Below, in pieces: positions 47,824 through 49,442 of a stretch of 49,442 nt of DNA. The notes under the pieces are model-generated. The model was given only the letters and a program-made list of their open reading frames with translations. It was not told the DNA's origin and made no database searches. Positions within the stretch are counted from its first letter, which is position 1; every line of letters begins with the position of its first letter. The position numbers and the translations under genes are program-made. Where the stretch lies: NCBI RefSeq assembly GCF_000247995.1, contig NZ_BAFE01000093.1, positions 1 to 49,442 on the forward strand. Reading direction: 5' to 3'. The stretch comes from Mobilicoccus pelagius NBRC 104925 (GTDB taxonomy: Bacteria; Actinomycetota; Actinomycetes; Actinomycetales; Dermatophilaceae).

Positions 47824-49434
47824 TCACGACGAGGCGTCGGTCTCCGCCGCGGCCGCCCGCACGAGCCCGTCCGCCCCCACGACCATCGCCGCGCCGACGG
47901 GTTGGTCGGCGTCGAGCAGTGCCCACGTGGCCGGGTCGTCGGCGGCCCGGGCGAGGAAGCGCAGGTCGCCGTCGTCGAGACGTCCGACGACGAGGCCACG
48001 CCGCGAGCCGTCCCGGTCGTGGACGACGGTGAACGTCTCGACGCGCGCGGCACCCCGCGGGTCGTCCGTCGTCCGCGGGGCCTCCCACGAGGCGACCTCA
48101 GCGGCGAGGGCGTCGTCGCGGCCCGGGCGCCACAGCGCCGGCGCGCTCGACCACACCCCCATCGACTGGCTCGACAGGATGCCCCCGTTCGCCGTGACGA
48201 GACCCTTCGTCCCAGGGCGTTCCCGCAGGCGGGCGGCCGCCTGCGCGAGGGAGTGCAGCGCGTAGTCGTTGCCCGGCCCGCCGAAGAACGGCAAACCACC
48301 GGTGACCGTGAACCCCCGCGGGTCGTCCGGGGCGAACCCCAACGCCTCGCGGACGACCGTCACCGCGATCGGGAAGCACGAGTACACGTCGAGAACGTCG
48401 AGATCGTCCGCGGCAAGACCCGCCTCGTCGAGGGCCGCGCCGACGGCGAGCGCCACCGCGGGTGACGTCGACAGATCGGCCCGCTCCATGAGCGGCCGCT
48501 CCTTGACGGAGGCGTGACCGTGGCAGAACACGAACCGGGACGGATCGAGGCCGAGGTCACGCGCCCGCCCGAGCGATGTGAGGAGCACCGCCGCGCCCTG
48601 GTTCACCTGGTCCCGGGCGACGACGAACCGCGGGTACGGCTCGGCGACGAGCCGGTTGCGCTCCGTCACGGTGACGAGCTCCTCCGCGCTGCGCCGCGTG
48701 GGTGCCGCCGCGTGCGGGTTCGTCGCCGCGACCTCCGTGAACGGCGCGAAGAGCTCCCCCATCGTGCGGGCGTATGCCTCGCGCGGGAGGCCGAGGCGGG
48801 CCCGCCGGGCGTTCTCGAAGAGGGCGTAGGCCGGCGGCGCGTGGTCCAGGCCGAGAGCGGCCTGCCGCGGTGATGTCATGTCGGCGAGCCCCGGCCCGCG
48901 GTCCTCGAGGTCACCGCCGACCGTCTCCGTCCAGTGGGGCCGGTCCTCCGCGGGGCGCTGCGACCAGTGCCGCGACGACGACAACGCCTCCGCGCCGACG
49001 ACGAGCGCCGATTTCGCCCGACCCGCGGCGATCTCCGCCGCGAACTCGACGACGAGGTCGTGCGGCGACTGCCCGCCACCCACCCCGAGGACCGCCCGCA
49101 CCGGATCCGCACCGACCCGCCGCGCCACCGCGCGCGGCGCGTTGTCGGCCCGGCCGAGCGGCGACCGCTCCTCGAGACCCGAGTCCTCGAACGGCCGCAC
49201 GAACGCGACGACGTCGACGTCCCGCGCGAGCCGATCCACGACGGACGTCTGCGACGCGTCACCCGTGTCGGCCGCGACGGCCGCATCCGTGAGCGCCGCC
49301 TGCGCCGCCGCCGCGGCGAGCGCCACCGGCGACAGACCCGCGCACCCCGGCTCGCCGAGCCGCTCGGAGGCCTCCCCCACCCCCACGATGACGGGGGTGC
49401 GCGGATCGAGATCGGTGCCGGACGTCGTCGTCAT
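47824..49434 (-). CDS. thiolase-family protein (acetyl-CoA acetyltransferase-like, SCP-x type)
   Basis: A 536-residue thiolase-fold protein, complete at the window edge (ATG 49434). It contains PVIVGVGEASERLG, the ALVVGAEALSSSRHW segment, FVFCHGHASVKERPLM, LDVYSCFPIAVTVVREALGF and TVTGGLPFFGGPGNDYALHS, with a C-terminal beta-rich domain (VHDRDGSRRGLVVGRLDDGD). The usual nucleophile Cys position in the N-terminal half reads GGGQSPHDLV, with no clear Cys, as in several SCP-x-like members. It probably acts on acyl-CoA or a related thioester; the exact reaction is uncertain. Confidence 0.85.
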   Translation of the reverse strand: MTTTSGTDLDPRTPVIVGVGEASERLGEPGCAGLSPVALAAAAAQAALTDAAVAADTGDASQTSVVDRLARDVDVVAFVRPFEDSGLEERSPLGRADNAPRAVARRVGADPVRAVLGVGGGQSPHDLVVEFAAEIAAGRAKSALVVGAEALSSSRHWSQRPAEDRPHWTETVGGDLEDRGPGLADMTSPRQAALGLDHAPPAYALFENARRARLGLPREAYARTMGELFAPFTEVAATNPHAAAPTRRSAEELVTVTERNRLVAEPYPRFVVARDQVNQGAAVLLTSLGRARDLGLDPSRFVFCHGHASVKERPLMERADLSTSPAVALAVGAALDEAGLAADDLDVLDVYSCFPIAVTVVREALGFAPDDPRGFTVTGGLPFFGGPGNDYALHSLAQAAARLRERPGTKGLVTANGGILSSQSMGVWSSAPALWRPGRDDALAAEVASWEAPRTTDDPRGAARVETFTVVHDRDGSRRGLVVGRLDDGDLRFLARAADDPATWALLDADQPVGAAMVVGADGLVRAAAAETDASS

Positions 49435-49442
49435 GGACGCAG

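Overview
This is a very GC-rich window with GTG starts, GC-rich third codon positions, WhiB, PucR, EspI-like, DesA3-like and SAM-riboswitch/metB features. It comes from a chromosome of a high-GC Gram-positive actinomycete, most likely order Micrococcales; the genus cannot be read from the sequence. I see no rRNA, tRNA, CRISPR array, insertion sequence or prophage structural gene.

Layout. Positions 1-4.2 kb hold the end of a SanA/YdcF-type gene, then a tightly coupled PIG-L deacetylase / acyl-CoA dehydrogenase-like / family 2 glycosyltransferase operon and a small SAM methyltransferase. Positions 4.7-12.3 kb hold a tartrate/D-malate dehydrogenase, a helical protein of unknown role, a nitronate monooxygenase, a secreted GH26-like glycoside hydrolase and a fused FAD/Fe-S D-2-hydroxyacid dehydrogenase. 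Positions 12.6-27.0 kb form the least familiar block: a lipoprotein, three uncharacterised proteins (one newly delimited, with an uncertain start), a GH26-like lipoprotein, an EspI-like ParA/MinD ATPase, a WhiB-like protein with a C-terminal GCRC motif, a two-HTH DNA-binding protein, a 1,169-residue secreted protein (coiled coil, long disordered region, degenerate GH26-like domain), a translationally coupled membrane-anchored repeat protein and a 147-residue protein. Positions 27.0-29.5 kb are a decay zone with remnants of an AraC regulator, a glycerophosphodiester phosphodiesterase and a TspO protein around an intact LysR gene and an unlisted 55-residue gene.

Positions 29.6-39.9 kb hold an esterase and SDR pair, a zinc alcohol dehydrogenase, a SAM riboswitch controlling metB, sodA, an enoyl-CoA hydratase-like gene, a small membrane protein, an XRE-cupin regulator, a broken sensor kinase whose phospho-acceptor His is Gln, and a YrdC/YciO-type gene. 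Positions 40.1-49.4 kb are largely lipid metabolism: an acyl-CoA ligase, a PucR regulator divergent from a ferredoxin reductase plus acyl desaturase pair (the DesA3 / Rv3230c arrangement), a Phd/YefM-RelE toxin-antitoxin pair with an operator over its promoter, a VOC protein, a methyltransferase and a thiolase-like protein.

Most notable result. Three GH26-like domains lie within about 17 kb. Two keep both catalytic-position glutamates (WE-x-N and PEWG). The third, at the end of the giant secreted protein, has lost both (Gly and Arg). With the translationally coupled anchored protein and the EspI-like ATPase and WhiB-like regulator beside it, this suggests an undescribed envelope or glycan-binding surface system. 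The function is inference; the motif losses and gene coupling are read directly from the sequence.
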